The notes: a model not told the origin generated them from the letters alone. A stretch of 64,000 nt of DNA from Azadirachta indica (GCA_022749755.1 CM040453.1:8888102-8952101), one strand, 5' to 3'. Counted from the stretch's first letter, positions 12,524 through 24,940 are shown. Numbers and translations are program-made.

Positions 12524-14300
12524 GCTTGATGGCCAAATGATCTATGTAAACTATCACATTTGAGCTAATTAAGTAAGAGCAAAACTTATCAAACTGAAAT
12601 ACAACAACTAACAACTCTTTTTCTATGGTTGCATAGTTCAACTAAGTATCCATTAAGGTTTCACTTGCATAATAGATGACATGCAAGTTCTTGTGTCTTC
12701 CTTGCCCCAAAATAGCTCTAATGGCATAGTCACTTATATCACATATTAGCTCAAATGGTAGATGCCAATCGAAGCTACGATATTCAGTGCTGAAATTTAC
12801 TTCTTCAATATGTTGAATACTTGCAAACAATCAGTAGAAAAGTCAAAAGGCATATCATTACTTAAAAGATTACACGAAAGCTTAGAGATTTTAGAAAAAT
12901 CATTTATAAAGCACCGATAGAAACCAGCATGTCTCAAAAAACTTCAAATTCTCTTCGTTGAAGTGGGTGGTGGCAATTTCTCAATAATTTCAATCTTTGC
13001 CCCATCAACCTCAATCACCTTTGTTGATATGTGATGAGCTAAAATAATTCCTTTCTAAACCATGAAATGACATTTTTCACAATTTAAGACAAGATTAGTT
13101 TTTCTTCACAACGTTGTAATACCAAAGCTAAATTATCCAAGCAATTATTGAAGGAGGATCCAAAAATAGAAGATTTGTCCACAAAAACTTTTATGAACCT
13201 TTCTATCATGTATCAAAAGATGGCCATTATACAACGTTGGTAGGTAGCCTGTGCATTACATGACCCAAATAGCATTCTTTAAAATGCAAAGGTGCCAGAA
13301 GGGCATATAAATCTGGTCTTCTTTTGGTCTTAAAGAGCAATTGAAACTTGGTTGTATCCAGAATACCTATCAAGGAAGCAATAGTAGGAATGGCCAGCGA
13401 ATCTTTCAAGCATTTGATCAATGGATGGTAGCGAGAAATGATCCTTATGAGTAGCATCGTTCAACTTGCAATATTCAACACACACCCTCCACCCTGTTCT
13501 TATTTGTGTTGGAATGAGATCATTGTTGTTTCCATACCACCATTATTCATCCATTTTTTAGGACAACTTGCACTAGATTATGCTGAAATCCAATAACTTC
13601 AAAATCTTTGTTCTCATAACTTTCTTCATATTTGGGTTCAAATGGCGTTGATGCTCAATTACTGGCTTGAAGTTTTCTTCCATTAGGATTTTTTGCGTAC
13701 AAATTAAAGGGCTAATACCCTTAATGTTAGTAATGGACCACTTTATTGATGCTTTATGGTTCCTTAACACACAGCATAACTTTTCCTCCTCCAATTCGCT
13801 TAATGCAGCCAAAGCGATGGCCGAAAATATGAATTAGAGCTCAAATAAACACATCAAAGATGAGCTAGTAAAGGATTAAGTTCAAGCTTATAAGGAATTG
13901 AATTTGTTGACAACGATGGAGCGAAATTTCTTACTAGTTCTTCAAATTTAGGCCTTCCATGATAGAATGGTGGTGCAACTTCCTAGTAACTTGCATATTC
14001 TACAATTCTATCATGTTCCACCTTGGTAGATTTGGCATAGATGATGCAAACTTCTAGAGGCTTTTTGGATACTCTTCTTTAAAGATGCTGGAAATAAACC
14101 TTCTCGACCTTAGAAAGATCAACGACCAATTCCTCCCACTCAATAGCTACAGATAAGGGAACAACATCTTTCTTAGGTTGGGTCAAAGGGGTTTCTTCAA
14201 AGGAGTTCTCTTTATTTTTAATCTTATCGAAGACTTGCTTCCCCTTTACTTGGATCAAATCCTAATAAGTTGGAGGGATTAGACATCAATGTGGCTCCAT
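12524..14300 (-). pseudogene. Gypsy pol: reverse transcriptase and RNase H start, arm 1
   Basis: Minus-strand pieces in order: 13573-13812 (ITNIKGISPLICTQKILMEE, the palm-entry region), 13227-13457 (fingers/palm, broken frame), the polymerase box near 13170 (FVDKSSIFGSS instead of the usual MDDF type), and 12642-12830 (DWHLPFELICDISDYAIRA, RNase H connection). The second catalytic Asp of the box is Lys. Strong resemblance to Athila-type Ty3/gypsy polymerases; many stops. The part 13900-14300 is a poorly preserved protease-to-RT linker. Confidence 0.8.
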
Positions 14301-14869
14301 TGAGGTAACCATATCAAATCTTGAGGCGCAACCCCATTAGCATTAGATGGACATATTAACTTAACTTCGAATATTGTGCTTGAGTTGAGAAAATAGTCTC
14401 AGTTCGAGTAAAAATTAAAATAACCACTAGTGAGAAAATAGTTGGGAAATCATAGGGATAACCATAAACAACTCGATATTCCTTGAAACTCACACTATAG
14501 TTATCTAAAACCCAGATCTTGCAGTAAAAGATCTTATCCTTAACCATAAAGTTGTGAGCTCAAGTGAAAAGGTAAAGTCTCACCTTGGAAAAATTCCCAA
14601 AAATGACCCGATTGTAACAGAATAATGAGAAGATCACAGAATGGCTACCGAAAATCTTATTTCCTACAAAAATCTCCCCAGTTTGATTTCCCATTCAGAT
14701 ATGACGTAAGTTAACTTAATCTAGATATATAAAAGGGAAAAATCATGGAGATAGATATCTTCTTGGACTTCTACTCTTACTAAAATACTATCATATTTCT
14801 ATCTTACTAAAATACGTCCGAAAAAAGGCCTTCTCTGTTCCTTATCCAATTCCCAATAAAATTTAATGG
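14301..14869 (-). other. Weakly open stretch upstream of gypsy pol, arm 1
   Basis: The minus strand has an open frame at 14356-14547 (63 codons; contains FKEYRVVYGYPYDF) also visible in arm 2 near 32530-32690. I do not recognise it. It could belong to the gag side of the gypsy element or to a captured sequence. No 5' LTR is seen beyond it. Confidence 0.25.
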
Positions 14870-17290
14870 CGAAGGGATGGAGAATTCCCGTATAGGGAAT
14901 GAATTCCCCATCTCTACTTATATTTCCCATTTTTATATTTATTTATACTAAATAATGATGGTAATTTTTCCTATGAGGCTAAGGGCTTGACCTATTCGAG
15001 GTGGGATCAGGAAGGATTTTTTCAAAGTTTAGGAGATTAGTCAAGGTTCGGAGATAAAAATTAATCCCCGTTTTAAAATTGAGTTAGGGACATGACGGAC
15101 CTTTTTCCCCACTCCCAATTTCTATAGATAATTATGTAAATATCCATCTTATTTAGTTAAATAATTATAAAAATTTTATAGTTTTTATTTTTGCCGAACA
15201 AATCATTTAAAAAGGTTTATAATTTTTTAATTTAATCAATTAAGTCCTTAATAATTATCTATGAAATTTTCAATTTAATCAATTTTAGAACCCTTTTTAA
15301 ATTATTTCATAATAAAAAATTTTGCTATAATAGTTAAAACTTAAAACAATTAATAATTAAATTTAAAACAACAAATTTTGATAAACTGAATATAATAAAT
15401 GAATATAAAAAATAGTTAATTTGTAATTAATGAATTAATATGTTGTAATGTAGTACTATAAGATTAGCAAAACAAATAAGTTCTTTAAGATTTTCTTTTT
15501 CTTTTTCTTTTTAGATTTCATTTTCCCTTTTACCAAACAAAATATTTTTATGCAAAATTATCAAAATATAAAAAGGCTCTAAGATTTTCTTTTTCTCATC
15601 GTATTTTGTTTTCTAAGATCATCTTTTTTAGCTTTTATTTCACTTTCTAAGAATGATTTAATACATTTTTCTAACTTTATCTATTTTATAAAAAATTATA
15701 TCATAATTTACTAATAAATTATTTAATTTTCTATTTATATAATTTAGTAAAAAATTATAATAAATATATCAATCAAATTTGATATTTTGGTAAAACAAAA
15801 TTTTTATTAATTGTAATATTTTATATAAATTTTTTCAATCAAATTGATGATTGCTATCATTTATCTTATTTATAACAATTAATTTAAGAAAGAGTCAATT
15901 ATTTATTTTTAGTATATTATTTTGATGATATGTGAATAGGTGATTCATATATAAATAATTAAATATTTATTAATAAAAGATAAAAATATAATTTGCATTG
16001 TGATATTTGATAAAAGATTTAAAATTAATAATATACTTTTAATAACAAATTACAAATTGATAATTGTAATAGCTAAGTTTCGTTAAATACTTTAAGAATG
16101 TAATCAAGTGCATAAATTTAATACTTCAAATATACTTTTGTGATACTTAGGATTTTTATTCATATACTCTTTATTTTAAAAATTTTATATTATGTATATA
16201 TAGATAGATAGAATTTTTTTTTTTTAATTTAAAACAATTTAGGTTTCATAATTATAATTACCCATACTTTTCTATAAATGTGTGTAAAATTTTATTATTG
16301 TTAGTTGTACACAGTAAAATATTAAATATTAATTATAAGTTGCAAAATTAGTATTGTAAAATTTTATTTTTACTACTTTGCATAACTTGATTGTTGCCAA
16401 TTTTTTTTTTTTTTTTACAATTAATTTATAAAAAATTAAATATTTATTTTTATTATCTTATTTTTGACATGTGAAATGGTTATTTCACATACAAAAAAAA
16501 TAATATACTATTACTAAGAAATAAAAATTTAATTTGTTTTATGAGATTTGATAAAAACTTTAAAATTGATGACATATTTTTTAATAACAAATTAAAAATT
16601 TATAATTGTAGGACATAGATTTTGTTAAATACTTTAAATGTGTAATCAAGTTAGTAATAATAAATTTAGCATTTTAAATATGTTTTTGTGATGCTTGAGA
16701 ATTTTATCAATATAGTCCTCATTTTTTAAATTTTTTATATTATATAAATAATAATTTATAATTTAAAATAATTTAGATTTAATAATTATAATTACTATTA
16801 TATAATCTAAATAAAAAAATTTAAGTATTTTTAGATTATAGAATTACTTTATATTAATAATAATATAAATTAAATATTAATTTTTTGTTAAATATATTCC
16901 ATTTGCATGTTTTGATGAATAAAACATAATGGTGTAGCGGTAATGCAATTGCATACATTTCTCGAAGTGTTGTATACGAGTCCAAATGAGTATAATTCTT
17001 TTGATGTGACCCCAAGTGAGGAGATCCTTGTCTTGTCCCCAATTTAGCCCAATCAAAAATAGGCCGAGAATTAAAATGGGTTTGGCCAAGCAGGGACAGG
17101 GTCAAGAATTGTTATCCATATGTAATAATTATATTAAAAAATTAAACTTAACTATTTGATAGGATACTAAATTAAAAACTTTTAATTAAATATTGTACAT
17201 ATATGGGGAATGGGGCGGGATAGGGAGTATTAAACCGTTTCTCATCCTATTAACAATATAGAAATTAATCTCTTTTCATTTCCATCTTAT
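14870..17290. repeat. AT-rich block with internal direct repeat, arm 1
   Basis: Very AT-rich, no coding potential. A unit of about 450 bp occurs twice with a spacing of about 542 bp (compare 15980-16110 with 16520-16650). Each end has GC-richer words such as ATTCCC/GGGAAT (14890-14920) and GGGGCGGGATAGGG (17210-17230), as in subterminal regions of non-autonomous DNA transposons. Arm 2 holds the equivalent block at 29450-31950; arm 3 has deleted it. Confidence 0.5.
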
Positions 17291-18059
17291 CATCTAAATA
17301 GTACCTCATTTAGGGCAAATCGCTATAAAGCCTATTCCTATAACAATCTGGTGTATATATGAGCAAGGCATTCTTTCCATACATTTTTTAAAAGAAGCAT
17401 TAATTATACATGTGGGTAGCTTTACTAGTAAAATTATTTTCGTAGCAACGACAAAGAGTGACAATGGATGGGGTTATTCGGTCTACTAATTTTTTGCAGT
17501 TGCTTCTTTCGCATCAGCTTGTCTATTCTATAGCTATTGTCCGTTGTCTTCTTTCTTTATTAATTATATTTCTAGTGCATTTGATCTTTAGACTAATTTT
17601 AACTAATCTGTCCATTTTCCTACAAATTTTCAACATAAAGACAATAATTGTACATTATTTTCAGATTTTTAATTATTTTAAATGTCTGTGTTACCAAATT
17701 TTTTTGTTTTAATTTTTGAGAGACATGTTACTGAATTTTATTCTCATGATTGATCAATTTTAGAATAAATGCATGTATAAGTTAAATATTATTAAATTAA
17801 TTAATTCATAAGTTTATGAATCCATTTCTACCAAATTGGTGTTTGTATTGTTATGGGAAAATTGTGAATAGACACGTGGCAAAAGATAAGCCTATGAGAG
17901 TCCCACTCCACACATTATGGGGTGACCCACCGCACGCCCACTTCAATATAGGGCAAGATATGAGCTCTACTCACATGTAGTAAGGTAAGACCCAATTTGA
18001 GTTAGGCTTCTCCCTATGTATCGCTAGATTATTCGCCATTTGTTAATAATACCCCACTT
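17291..18059. other. Unassigned arm 1 interval
   Basis: It holds an 84-codon plus-strand frame (17458-17712, starts MTMDGVIRST), hydrophobic and AT-driven. Arm 2 (29044-29259) has the same start but a shifted, earlier end, so it is not conserved as a gene. The deletion edge of arm 3 maps to 17994. Confidence 0.3.
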
Positions 18060-18216
18060 GACATATATCGTGGCACATGTAGAGGTGTTCACACAAGCAC
18101 ATACTGTGGTGCGTGTGGAAATGCTCATGTGACCATATACTATGGCACATGTGAAAAATGCAACAATGTATTGTAGCATGTATGATAAAAGTGGTTGTAT
18201 ATCACAACACATGAAA
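18060..18216. repeat. Degenerate ~36-bp minisatellite, arm 1
   Basis: About four to five imperfect units built on TATATGGTGGCACATGTG-like words follow one another here. The unit core CACATGTG is itself palindromic. Equivalent arrays are at 28505-28665 and 61470-61622. Confidence 0.65.
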
Positions 18217-19257
18217 GAGGGTTAGAAAAGTGCCATCGATTCTTTACTTGCGCCTAGAAATGTCTGAACTTGTTCTAGATAATTTATTAGGGAGAATGCT
18301 CGATTCCCCTCTATTGTTTCACCTAATACCCCGATACCCCCCTCTTATTTCCATAATAACCCGAATTCCCCTTCTATTAATTGACAGGGTTAAGTATAAT
18401 AATATATAAATCCCTAAAATTTAGTCCATTAACTTAAATGGTCTCAATAGTTTTAAAAATACCCATAAAAATTTTGATTTATTAAAACATAACAATGATA
18501 CCTTTATATAATATTAATTAGGTAAAAAATTATTTTTAACTCCTAATTGAAAATAAATATTAAAATAATAATATAACTAATTTTATAACACATTAATTTT
18601 AATGTGTCACTTAGACAAGGGACCACTAAGAGCTAATAGTTGGAGGCAAAGGTAAAGGCAAGGTTAAGGCAATATTTTCCATCCAATCACATTTAAGAAT
18701 TTTTATTTCAATATAGAACCATATTTCTCTTGGTTTTGGTAGAGGAGAATTCATTCACTACATTCCTAGGAGAGATAAGGTTATGTTACCCAAAATGATT
18801 CTCTCTCTTCCTTCTCATTTTGCTCACAAATTCACCATGAAAACCTCTATGAATGCACAGTAAATGCATTGCAAAGAGCTTGGTTCATCTTATTTTGCGT
18901 TGACTCCTTTGATCTTATGAGTTTTCTTTCTCCATGATTGACTTTCGCCTTGTTCTATTACTTTTAGATGCTTAACTAGGCATTGGAGAGGGTAGTAGAA
19001 AGGCTTGTTCTATTTTGCTAGGAGTTTGTAGAAGAACTAGATGGTATTATGTGGTGGGGAGTGTTTGGAGGCAAAATGAGCTAAATAAAGAAGTTGTGCG
19101 GGAGGCAGATCACATATATCTTATCGTTTTCAAGGGCTCATAGTGGGCTAACCTTCAAAATAGCATCGAACTGCATTTTTCATTTGAGCTAGGACCAGGA
19201 CCTGGTTCGAGGCATTTGACTACCTCGAGTGCACCCAACTCCACCTCAAACCCTAGT
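18217..19257. other. Unassigned arm interval with arm 1/3-specific insert
   Basis: 18290-18610 is AT-rich sequence shared with arm 3 (about 61085-61395) but replaced by unrelated sequence in arm 2 (28079-28430). The rest (18610-19257) is shared by all arms and holds no recognisable gene. Near 19200, minus strand, is a short open piece (EVVKCLEPGPGPSSNEKCSS) with copies in arms 2 and 3; it may be a gene fragment. Confidence 0.35.
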
Positions 19258-19262
19258 GTGTG

Positions 19263-19292
<30 letters not shown>
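19258..19292. repeat. (TATG)n microsatellite, arm 1
   Basis: Roughly eight to nine tetranucleotide copies. The matching tract in arm 3 is (CATA)n at 60374-60408; in arm 2 the tract is split by the TRIM-like pair. Confidence 0.95.
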
Positions 19293-19293
<1 letters not shown>

Positions 19294-19353
19294 TGGATAA
19301 AAATGGTATTTGCTTGGATCTTGGCTTCATTAGCCAAATCCTTTAACTTGGCC

Positions 19354-21114
19354 CACTATGAGAAAAATTTTTTTTACAATTGATTTTTGCAGTTGATTTT
19401 AAAACCACTGCAAATAAAGGACTATTTGCGCCTCATTTGTAATTGAACACAATTTAATTGCAAAAAAGTTTATTATTTGCAATCAAATCAAACATTAGCC
19501 GCAAAAAAGCTTGTCATTAAATTTTTTACCAAAATTACGTTGTTTTAATAAAAATTATAATATAGTCTATGTACTGTTTTATACTACTAAAAAAATTGAG
19601 TATCATTATCTTATATAATATATATTAGTCTCTAATAATTGAGAAATATATATTAGTCTCTAATAATTGAGACTAAAATAAATAAATATATTAAATTATA
19701 TCAAATATCTTTATATATTGAAAATATTAAGTATTCAAATATTATTGTTTTTTTAAAAAATGATTTAATTTGGTTTTTGGGCTCAAAATGTTCTTCGCAA
19801 AATAGATGTGGTCACAGAATACATTTATTATCGGCCTCCTTCGTAGGCCACTGGCAACTTGCCCTCTCTGGCATGCTGCCGCCAATTACTCTTGCCAGGT
19901 TCTTCTTAACTTTTCTTTCTCTGCTTCCGCTCTTCTGTTTTGGCATTTGATGTTTTCTCTTGAATGGTTTTGTTTTGGCATTTGTTTACATTTGTTCGGT
20001 TTAGTTTTTGGCAGTGTGTGTTGCTCATTTGCATAACTCCTTTCTATTGCCTATACAGGGGATGACATATTTTATATATGCCCTCTTTTTATGTTTAAGG
20101 CACTGTACAACTACTTATACCATTGGTTGGCAGTCCATTCTCCTAACAGCCAAGTCCTTCAATTGAATTTCTGTAACAATGTTTACTTTAACGTATTTAG
20201 AAGTTAAAGTTTGTTTATTCTAGCAAAGTTCACGTCAGATTTTATTTTGTTTTATGAGAAGTAAACTTAGCATCTTGATACATAAGTTGTTGATTTTGTT
20301 CTTTTAAATGGCACTTGCTTTTTCATTAAATGAACTAGTAGAGTTGAATCTTACATGTGTATTATTGTGCTTTGTTTGATGTTTTTTGTTCAATTTCCAT
20401 GTTATTTGTCCTTCCTGAGTTTCATTGATCTTTTCTAATTTGATATCTTTGTAATTCATTCAGCTGGAAGGCATTTGTGAGGATATGATAGTAACGTATA
20501 GGAGATAGAACATGTCAACAAACAAGCATTTGTAATTCATGCAACTGCATTGGAATTGATACCAAGAGCTTGGGCATAGAATTACTTATAAGGATTGTAT
20601 CATAGTTGGGTAAAGCATTAGTTATTATTTGTATCCTAAGTGGGGTAGGCAAACATTTTGAGCAAGCTTTCTTTTGCATTTGTATTATGCCTTCAAAAGT
20701 ATATATTTTTTTTGAGTAATTAGTTATTAAATGTCATCCATTGTAATGAAAGACAATGAATTTTGCAAAAATAAATTGGTTGATGATTATAAATAGAGTT
20801 GTTAGATGCTTTTTATTAAATTTTAAAATACTAATCTATTTTAATTATAAAAAAAAAGAATGGAGCATAAAAGAAAAAAATAAAATGCATTCAAATTCAT
20901 ATAAAAATAAAATGTATTTGTAGTTGCAATTAAATAAATAAAATGATTGTAAATAGTTAATATTCTTTGTAGTCAAATATTTGACAATAAAAGATGGTAG
21001 TAAAAAAATATATAATTTTTTAAAATTATTTACGGTTGTTATATATTGGTGTCATTACGTATGGGTCACAAATTTTTTATGGTTGATTTTAACAAAAAAA
21101 ATTTTTTTCATCGG
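19354..21114. mobile_element. CACTA-like non-autonomous element, arm 1
   Basis: It starts CACTATGAGAAAAATTTTT at 19354, followed by subterminal words such as GCAAATAAAGGACTATTTGC, a typical CACTA/Spm subterminal style. The other end (about 21090-21114) is a weaker inverted match (AAAAAAATTTTTTTCATCGG) lacking the canonical TAGTG. No transposase is seen. The interior (19800-20700) is less AT-rich, contains an open stretch at 19806-20036, and may be captured host sequence. The 3-bp target duplication could not be verified. Confidence 0.45.
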
Positions 21115-21326
21115 AGCATCCAATGAAACAACAAAAGACTTATTATACCATTAAATTTTGCATTTAGTAAAACATATAAAAATCATAAGCAGTAATATAT
21201 ATGGCCAGAAAAATAATCATGAATACGATGTGAAAATTAAAAATTTCATCCTCGAAAATTTGTACATATATAAGGATGTCTTGGTCTCTTTAGAAGGGAT
21301 AAAAAGAAAGAAAATTTCGTGATACG

Positions 21327-21350
21327 TATATATATATATATATATATATG
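21327..21350. repeat. (TA)n microsatellite, arm 1
   Basis: Pure TA dinucleotides; equivalents near 24917-24940 and 58355-58375. Confidence 0.9.
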
Positions 21351-21690
21351 ATTAAACTATACACATTCCGAAAAATTAATTAAAGATTAAGTAAATTTTT
21401 CGAATAAAAATTAATATACAGATCAGAACAATCTTAGGAAATCAATAATGATCACGTTCTTGGACAAAATAATTGAAAATTTCTTTGATATTATTTTATA
21501 AGTTGATATGTGAACATTACCTTAACGATCATGATAAAAACATTTAACTTAACACAAATATTTTCCTCTCTATCTTTCACTCAAGAAGCATAAATCATAG
21601 ACTTACACAACTAGGAAGATATCAAAAGCAACGAAGATGAGTGATGGTGGCAAAGAGTGCAAGCAGTGAGTCTATGGCAGCAATTTCAAT

Positions 21691-21858
21691 TTAGGGCAAA
21701 AATAATTCATTATTCCGATCGGCTTCAGCTGGAGCACGCGAAGTGCTGAGTTCTGATAATTGCCCGGATGCTGGCTTTAGTTGTGGTCCGCTTAGCACAA
21801 CACTTGTTATATGCAGAGGTGGTCCGCTTGGCACAACACTTGCTATACCTTCCAATTC
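21691..21858 (-). CDS. Inverted copy of the exon-like 55-codon stretch
   Basis: It matches 57841-58008 with the same stop and the same acceptor-like AAATGCAG. Differences include Gly for Glu in the first PSxPP motif. No start codon is seen. Confidence 0.22.
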   Translation of the reverse strand, partial: ELEGIASVVPSGPPLHITSVVLSGPQLKPASGQLSELSTSRAPAEADRNNELFLP

Positions 21859-22263
21859 TGCATTTAATAAAACGTGTCAAAATCACAAAAGGAATATATG
21901 CTTATATAGCCCGAAAAATAATCGTGAATATGAATATAAGATGTGAAAATAGTTAAAAGAAAATGGAAACATTCAATTTTCGTGTGAGCAGTTTTTACAG
22001 TCATTGGTAAACAAATTTTTACATAACGATTTAACATCGAATCGTTATAATAATGACATACACGTACATAGCCATACTTTCTATCTTTTTTGCCTCGTTA
22101 TCGGTGAGTCTCGCTGAAAATCAATGAAGGACGAACCGGTAACTCTATCCAAGAGCTTCAGCTGGGGTGCTATTCCCAAGTGCCATAGAAAAAGCAGGGT
22201 CAGAAAGTTAATTCAAAATGCTTGAATAAAAAAAAATGCAGAGAAAAATTAGAGAAATATTAC

Positions 22264-22536
22264 ATGCCCTCGACAACTTTCTGAAGACATTGTAGGTGAA
22301 ATTCCCTAGTGTTTTCTACACCAAGATCCAAGCTTACTAGATAGACCTGTCTGGCGTTGCAGGAAAGCCATCAGTGGTTAGAACGTGAACAAATTTGTTG
22401 AGGAAACAAAACTAATAAAAGATGATGAAAATGGGGCAGCAGTTCTTACCTTTCTCGAGTCACCGCCTCTGGCATGGCTCTGTAAAATGGACAGAGATGT
22501 GAAGGCGATGATTAAGATTGACAATGATCTGGACAT
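22264..22536 (-). pseudogene. Inverted copy of subtilase exons 1-2
   Basis: Exon 1 is 22450-22536 (first residues MSRSLSILIIAF) and exon 2 is 22264-22346. Lengths (87 and 83 nt) and splice sites are identical to those at 57167-57434. It leads into arm 1, the reversed intron 2. Its exon 3 would lie about 1.7 kb to the left of the window start. Both exons are open; I call it a pseudogene only because its flanking gene is rearranged. Confidence 0.7.
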
Positions 22537-23247
22537 TATGTTTGTATGTGCAGAATGGCTTTTTCCTTGAGGAGTTAGCTGGGAGATGTATTTAAAATAG
22601 AATTTTGGAAGTTACGGTTTTTGGCTTTCTTAATGATTTTTTTGGTAGCATTAACAATGAATAACCGTGGCTTGTTTAATAACTTTTCCGTTTCTCTCAA
22701 TCACTATCAGTTTACTTTTAATCAGTTCTCTCTAATTTCTTCCAATTTGTTTTATTTGCCATTAACTTCAGAAATTTAATAAGAAACAGATTTTCTTTAA
22801 AGAAAAGAAAGAAAGGTAGGCTACATTCTTGTAATCTCAAATTTCTTTTTTCTTATTCAGTAAATTGAAAAATGCTGTCATTCCTTCATGATTTTCTCGC
22901 TACAACTCAATAACATTGATCGTCGCCTGTTTGCTCGTTTTCCCTTCATCAGTTGAAGTGTTAAGTTAATTTTTGGAGTGTAAAGTTTTTGTATATTTCA
23001 AACGATTCGGATACAAAACCAAGATTACAATGATGACTTTTTATAGAAGGCACAAAAGGAGCTTCCTAACCCTAACGAATATAGTACAGATCATTCTATC
23101 CTAATTCAGTAAAAGCATGCTATCATCAGTAAAATGCAAAATAGTTTCTGTGTGCACTGTGTATACGATTGTCACAGTGCATGTTTCTACTGTACAAGAG
23201 GGCCTGTTTCTTGTCTTCTTCTGTTTGCTGGCATCTGCATTGCTGTG

Positions 23248-23445
23248 CTAGTCTGTTGAAAACTTTCTATAAACAGTTCCCACATTTATATGTGAACTAG
23301 ATGCCAGTCTATTGAACATTCCCAACATTCGAGTAATAGAACCAAAAATGCCCCGAGTACTTTGACCAATGGGTGATGCAAACTGAGTTCTCTTCGATTC
23401 TGCTTCTTGTATCAGATCCGGCATTGTTCTTTGCACCAGTCTCAT
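23248..23445 (-). CDS. Inverted copy of the hypothetical 65-aa reading frame
   Basis: The protein is identical to that at 56257-56454. In this copy the stretch just upstream (about 23500-23580) stays open further, reading through KRRPDKYLAPRLKSSLAN to a stop. This suggests the tail of an older exon. Function unknown. Confidence 0.3.
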   Translation of the reverse strand: MRLVQRTMPDLIQEAESKRTQFASPIGQSTRGIFGSITRMLGMFNRLASSSHINVGTVYRKFSTD

Positions 23446-23974
23446 GCTTGGGCACTTAAAAGAGTGATTCCGTAAGCAGCAAGAGAGTTTATCAATGCAG
23501 CAGGTTTGCCAATGAAGATTTCAGTCTCGGAGCAAGATATTTGTCAGGCCGTCTCTTATCACAAATCTGGACAACATGAAAACGGCACCTCGTTTATCAA
23601 GCAGCGAAGCTTTCCCCTGCTAGGTTGCAATCATCTGGTTCGGTAACTGTAGACAACTAAGATATATAAATGCTTACCAAAAAGCCACCAAAAGACAGAC
23701 GAATAAGGTTTACTTGCAGTAAACAACAGAGATAACTAGGCTAAGACAAGTTTGCAGTACATTATACATTTTTCAGAATCCGATTTTTAAAATAAAGACG
23801 AGGGCAGCTTATCCAAGCAAGAGAACAGTAACGTGAAAGGGAGGAGAACCCAGATATTAATATGAATAAATATCTTCTAATCCCAGATTTTATTTTTTTT
23901 CTGATTCAGTGAATTCAAAAATGGCAATACAACTTTTCAATTTATAACATTGTTAACCTGATCATAGATGCAGC

Positions 23975-24673
23975 TCAATTATCAGGGGATGTAGCAATGT
24001 AAGCAACTATTGGGCTCCTCACTTGATGCACTCCATCATCCCAAACCAAAGAACCGGATATCATCATTTTCTTGTTTTTGGCAAACTTTGCCCCTATTCT
24101 CACAACAAAAGATTTCTTCTGACCAACTGACTTGAACAAAAGAACCCTTGGTTGAACTTAGATTTTAAGACTAGGCTTAGTCTTCACAATTGGCTTGTAA
24201 ATGGACAGTGAGGACCCAACATTTGTGACAGTTCTATGAAAAACTTGAGCAGTAGATTTTCCAGACTATGTTGATAAAGAAAAAAAAAAAAAAAGGATAG
24301 TTTAAGTTTCATACGATTCGATTTATTGTCTTGGAACAGCTGCTGTTATCCCTAGTAACATTTCTTAGAGTATAGTGTTGTATCCTTGTCCACACAGAAA
24401 TTTCAAATAATCAAGCTCTCCAGTATCATATATCAAACTTGGGTTAACAGCTTTTTATCGGATTTATATGTCCTAACCCATATGCAAACTCTACATCAAT
24501 GTTATCTTCAACGCTTATGGGAGTAACTGCAACGAATATCAAAGATTATTAATTCAATCATATAATGTTTTTTTCTCTAACTACAACTTCTAATCGCAAA
24601 TAACAACGTTACCTATTGTCATTAGAGCAGATTTAATGGCAGCAGGAGACCATGACAGATGGAATGACTTAAT
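23975..24673 (-). pseudogene. Inverted 3' fragment of the subtilase (exons 9-10)
   Basis: Exon 9 survives only from its end (24613-24673, [14 protein letters not shown] region), followed by an intron and exon 10 (23975-24526). The fragment is cut by the rearrangement junction just downstream of the catalytic Ser region. It shares with the forward copy the extra A in the KAVNP region, the TGA in the WDLNYP region and the TAA near 24136, so those lesions predate the copying. Unlike the forward copy, the late Trp of the SLVWDDG segment is intact and the fibronectin-like domain has no 45-bp duplication. Confidence 0.9.
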
Positions 24674-24916
24674 TGTTTCTTGAGTGGAAGATAGAGAGGA
24701 AAATACTTGTGTTAAGTTAAATGTTTTCATCATGATCGTTAAGGTAATGTTCACACATCAACTTATAAAATAATATCAAAGAATTTTTCAATTATTTTGT
24801 CCAAGAACGTGATCATTATGGATTCCGAAGATTGTCCTGATCTGTATATTGATTTTTATTCGAAGTTTACTTAATCTTTAATTATTTTTTTAGAATGTGT
24901 ATAGGTTGATCATATA

Positions 24917-24940
24917 TATATATATATATATATATGTATA
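24917..24940. repeat. (TA)n microsatellite, arm 2
   Basis: Equivalent of 21327-21350, similar length. Confidence 0.9.

Larger units (their letters stand above)
1..21587 (-). repeat. Arm 1 of the composite inverted duplication
   Basis: Read as the reverse complement, this stretch matches 24677 to about 50690 almost throughout, and its part from about 8022 to 21587 matches 58113-64000. Anchors seen directly: 21580-21587 pairs with 24677-24684 and 58113-58120; 19155-19337 pairs with 60328-60510; 9149-9427 pairs with 62596-62874; the solo LTR at 11021-12518 pairs with 34567-36052. The left edge is cut by the window, at the point equivalent to about 50690 in arm 2. Relative to arm 2 it lacks about 2.1 kb at 3107/3108, carries a private MITE at 4704-5181, and lacks about 0.6 kb equivalent to 38654-39262. 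Confidence 0.9.
21588..24673 (-). repeat. Inverted copy of the subtilase 3' end / spacer / exons 1-2 block
   Basis: This is the reverse complement of 54992-58112 along its full length and forms the spacer between arms 1 and 2. In its own direction it holds the end of subtilase exon 9, exon 10, about 1.4 kb of intergenic DNA, exons 1-2 of the next subtilase, and the start of intron 2. It is better preserved than the forward copy in two places: a Trp codon intact near 24045, and no 45-bp duplication in the fibronectin-like domain. Confidence 0.92.

Noticed and set aside
5692..14300. Integrated plant pararetrovirus as the source of the RT/RNase H
   Set aside because: An integrase follows RNase H, LTRs with TG...CA and 5-bp target duplications are present, and motif order is that of Ty3/gypsy retrotransposons; no movement or coat protein is seen.
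17458..17712. 84-codon hydrophobic frame that might be a membrane peptide
   Set aside because: AT-rich sequence gives Leu/Ile/Phe-rich frames easily; the arm 2 copy ends differently, so no sign of selection.
19155..19337. 60-codon minus-strand reading frame
   Set aside because: Half of it is translated TATG microsatellite. The part EVVKCLEPGPG may be a gene fragment but is too short to call.
19806..20036. 76-codon Cys/Phe-rich frame (also 59662-59892)
   Set aside because: Inside a non-autonomous DNA element, frame not kept in arm 2, and no recognisable domain.
22385..22570. 61-codon plus-strand frame
   Set aside because: Exactly antisense to subtilase exon 1 and its flank; the sense strand has the signal peptide and splice sites.
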